From the NCBI GenBank assembly GCA_021817025.1, contig JAKAWF010000191.1:1-6693 (forward strand): a stretch of 6,693 bases of DNA, read 5' to 3'. Under the pieces are notes generated by a model, which did no database searches, was not told the DNA's origin, and saw nothing but the letters and a program-made list of their open reading frames with translations. The position numbers and the translations under genes were made by a program. The first letter of the stretch is position 1, and each line of letters starts with the position of its first letter. Origin of the DNA: a bacterium. GTDB lineage: Bacteria; Chloroflexota; Dormibacteria; UBA8260; Bog-877. Shown one piece after another: positions 5,832-6,693 of this stretch.

Positions 5832-6062
5832 TCAGGCGGTGGCCGCCTGCCGGCCGGCCATATCCTGAACCATCTCGGTGGTGATGGGGCGACCGCCGAT
5901 CCCCCACTGCCCGCTCCTGACGTCCTCGATCACGACGTGGGTGCTCTGGCGAACAGCCTCACCGCTGATGCTGACCATGACGTCGGTCAGCCGCTCGATC
6001 ATCTGGCGCTTCTCCTCCTCGCTGAAGACACGCTCGATCAACTTCACTTCCACGATGGGCAT
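5832..6062 (-). CDS. 4-oxalocrotonate tautomerase family protein
   Basis: A 76-residue small tautomerase; mature members are usually about 60-75 residues and use the N-terminal proline, exposed by Met removal, as catalytic base. The start reads Met-Pro-Ile-Val-Glu-Val, giving Pro1. The C-terminal half has Thr-His-Val-Val-Ile-Glu-Asp-Val and Gln-Trp-Gly-Ile-Gly-Gly, the family's core strand and the aromatic-Gly-x-Gly-Gly loop. The position matching Arg39 of 4-oxalocrotonate tautomerase is His here, and Arg11 has no clear counterpart (Arg10 is nearby), so the true substrate is uncertain; meta-cleavage oxalocrotonate is only one option. The start at 6062 is fixed by the Pro and a strong Shine-Dalgarno. 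The frame is open further upstream, but that extension is not family-like. Confidence 0.88.
   Translation of the reverse strand: MPIVEVKLIERVFSEEEKRQMIERLTDVMVSISGEAVRQSTHVVIEDVRSGQWGIGGRPITTEMVQDMAGRQAATA
5833..5849 (-). terminator. Hairpin overlapping the tautomerase stop codon
   Basis: CAGGCGG and CCGCCTG pair perfectly (7 bp) around three bases, and the second arm runs into the TGA at 5834-5832. There is no U-run. It may assist termination or protect the 3' end, but it also encodes the last residues and could be incidental. Confidence 0.25.
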
Positions 6063-6069
6063 CCCGTCA

Positions 6070-6075
6070 CTCCTC
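6070..6075 (-). promoter_or_regulatory. Shine-Dalgarno GAGGAG that fixes the tautomerase start
   Basis: GAGGAG lies seven bases before ATG 6062 on the minus strand. It is the only convincing Shine-Dalgarno in the window and supports this start over the longer upstream frame. Confidence 0.7.
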
Positions 6076-6083
6076 GACTCCCC

Positions 6084-6098
6084 ACAACTGGGAGTTGT
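6084..6098. promoter_or_regulatory. Operator-like palindrome upstream of the tautomerase gene
   Basis: ACAACT and AGTTGT are perfect 6-bp inverted arms around GGG, 22 bases upstream of the tautomerase start. The position suits a repressor site overlapping the promoter or 5' leader. An A/T-containing palindrome is conspicuous in such GC-rich DNA. The binding protein is unknown. Confidence 0.4.
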
Positions 6099-6440
6099 AT
6101 GGGCCGGCGCCGGGGCGGCGTCAACGGGTTCCGAGAAGATGGCGGGCCCTGGCCAAGACCGCCTCAGGGGAACCGCGGATGGGCGCTTGCCGTGGCGGCC
6201 GAGCTGCCCTTGGTCCTTCGGGATGGACCACCCGGGGCCGGCCCGCGAACAGCCGCCGCCCACAGGCAGGGTCAGCCGGCTGGCTGGAGCAAGGGGCATT
6301 CGTGGCCGCGGCCGGGCTTGTGTCAGTCGAGCCAGCTGGGAAGCGGGTTCGCGCCGCTGCCCCTCCGCGTCCCCGGGATCCGGCGGCTGATCTCAGCTAC
6401 GGCTTGCGGTGGAAGCTGGATCCGGCGGCCCGCCGGTGAG

Positions 6441-6693
6441 CGGGACCCCGGGTGCTGGGGTCGGCGAGCGAGCTCTGCCCGCCCGCGGGACCCCGGGTGC
6501 TGGGGTCGGCGAGCGAGCTCTGCCCGCCCGCGGGATCCCGGGTGCTGGGGTCGGCGAGCGAGCTCTGCCCGCCCGCGGGACCCCGGGTGCTGGGGTCGGC
6601 GAGCGAGCTCTGCCCGCCCGCGGGATCCCGGGTGCTGGGGTCGGCGAGCGAGCTCTGCCCGCCCGCGGGATCCCGGGTGCTGGGATGGGCGAG
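6441..6693. repeat. 45-bp tandem repeat array (minisatellite), runs off the window
   Basis: Five full 45-bp units start at 6442, 6487, 6532, 6577 and 6622, and a sixth begins at 6667 and is cut by the window end. The full units are identical except for one site (GGGACCCC or GGGATCCC), in the order C, C, T, C, T, with the sixth also T. The sixth also differs at 6685 and 6687, which may mark the start of a more diverged part. Each unit is dense in palindromes (CCCGCGGG at the junction, CCCGGG, GAGCTC), contains a GACCCC...GGGGTC hairpin, and has closely spaced G runs. The period is a multiple of three and all six frames are open, so coding cannot be excluded. Near-identity points to recent expansion or homogenisation. 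Confidence 0.95.

Larger units (their letters stand above)
6063..6440. other. Gap of about 380 bases between tautomerase and repeat array
   Basis: The end next to the tautomerase holds its Shine-Dalgarno and palindrome. The rest shows no recognisable gene on either strand; open frames here are Arg/Ala/Pro/Gly-rich and family-less. A GTG at 6436 would open a frame running into the repeat array, without a Shine-Dalgarno. Confidence 0.5.

Noticed and set aside
5435..5884. Plus-strand 149-residue open frame
   Set aside because: Pro/Arg/Ser-rich, no family resemblance, runs into the antisense of the tautomerase; typical of stop-poor GC-rich DNA.
6063..6299. Longer tautomerase reading frame starting upstream of 6062
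   Set aside because: The family needs Pro directly after the initiator Met, and GAGGAG sits just before ATG 6062.

Overview
The window is strongly GC-rich and reads as accessory (mobile-associated) DNA from a high-GC bacterium. An actinobacterium or a related high-GC lineage is the best guess. The pointers are codon use, an IS1634-type transposase, a FadR-type GntR regulator, two PIN-toxin modules, and promoters of the form TAnnnT placed almost on top of start codons, as in leaderless genes. No rRNA, tRNA or universally conserved gene is present to fix the taxonomy.

Layout, left to right. Positions 1-671 hold the C-terminal part of an IS1634/IS4-like transposase that enters from outside the window. 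A FCD-domain GntR regulator (719-1423, +) follows within 50 bases. After a gap of about 320 bases comes a type II toxin-antitoxin pair on the plus strand: an excisionase/MerR-like HTH antitoxin (1743-2051) and a PIN-domain VapC toxin (2059-2481). Converging on it from the minus strand is a tyrosine phenol-lyase gene (4248-2838). It is complete from end to end with every recognisable catalytic residue, but two single-base deletions split it into three frames. Upstream of the lyase and in the same direction is a second, unrelated toxin-antitoxin pair: a Phd/YefM-like antitoxin (4959-4693) overlapping a PIN toxin (4696-4310) by four bases. About 870 bases without a recognisable gene follow, then a small 4-oxalocrotonate-tautomerase-family gene (6062-5832, -) with a good Shine-Dalgarno and an operator-like palindrome upstream. 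The right edge (6441-6693) is a 45-bp tandem repeat array that runs out of the window.

How the parts may fit. The two toxin-antitoxin modules use different antitoxin families and look independently acquired. Together with the transposase and the minisatellite they suggest a plastic region. The lyase (tyrosine to phenol, pyruvate and ammonia) and the tautomerase (a family that includes the phenol/catechol meta-cleavage enzyme) could both belong to aromatic metabolism, but only proximity and shared strand support that. The most notable signals are the doubly frameshifted but otherwise pristine lyase, the 45-bp array whose hairpin shows a C-G, U-G, U-A series between units, and the recurring TAnnnT-N6/N8-ATG promoter arrangement. 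I see no clear new multi-gene defence or biosynthetic system.
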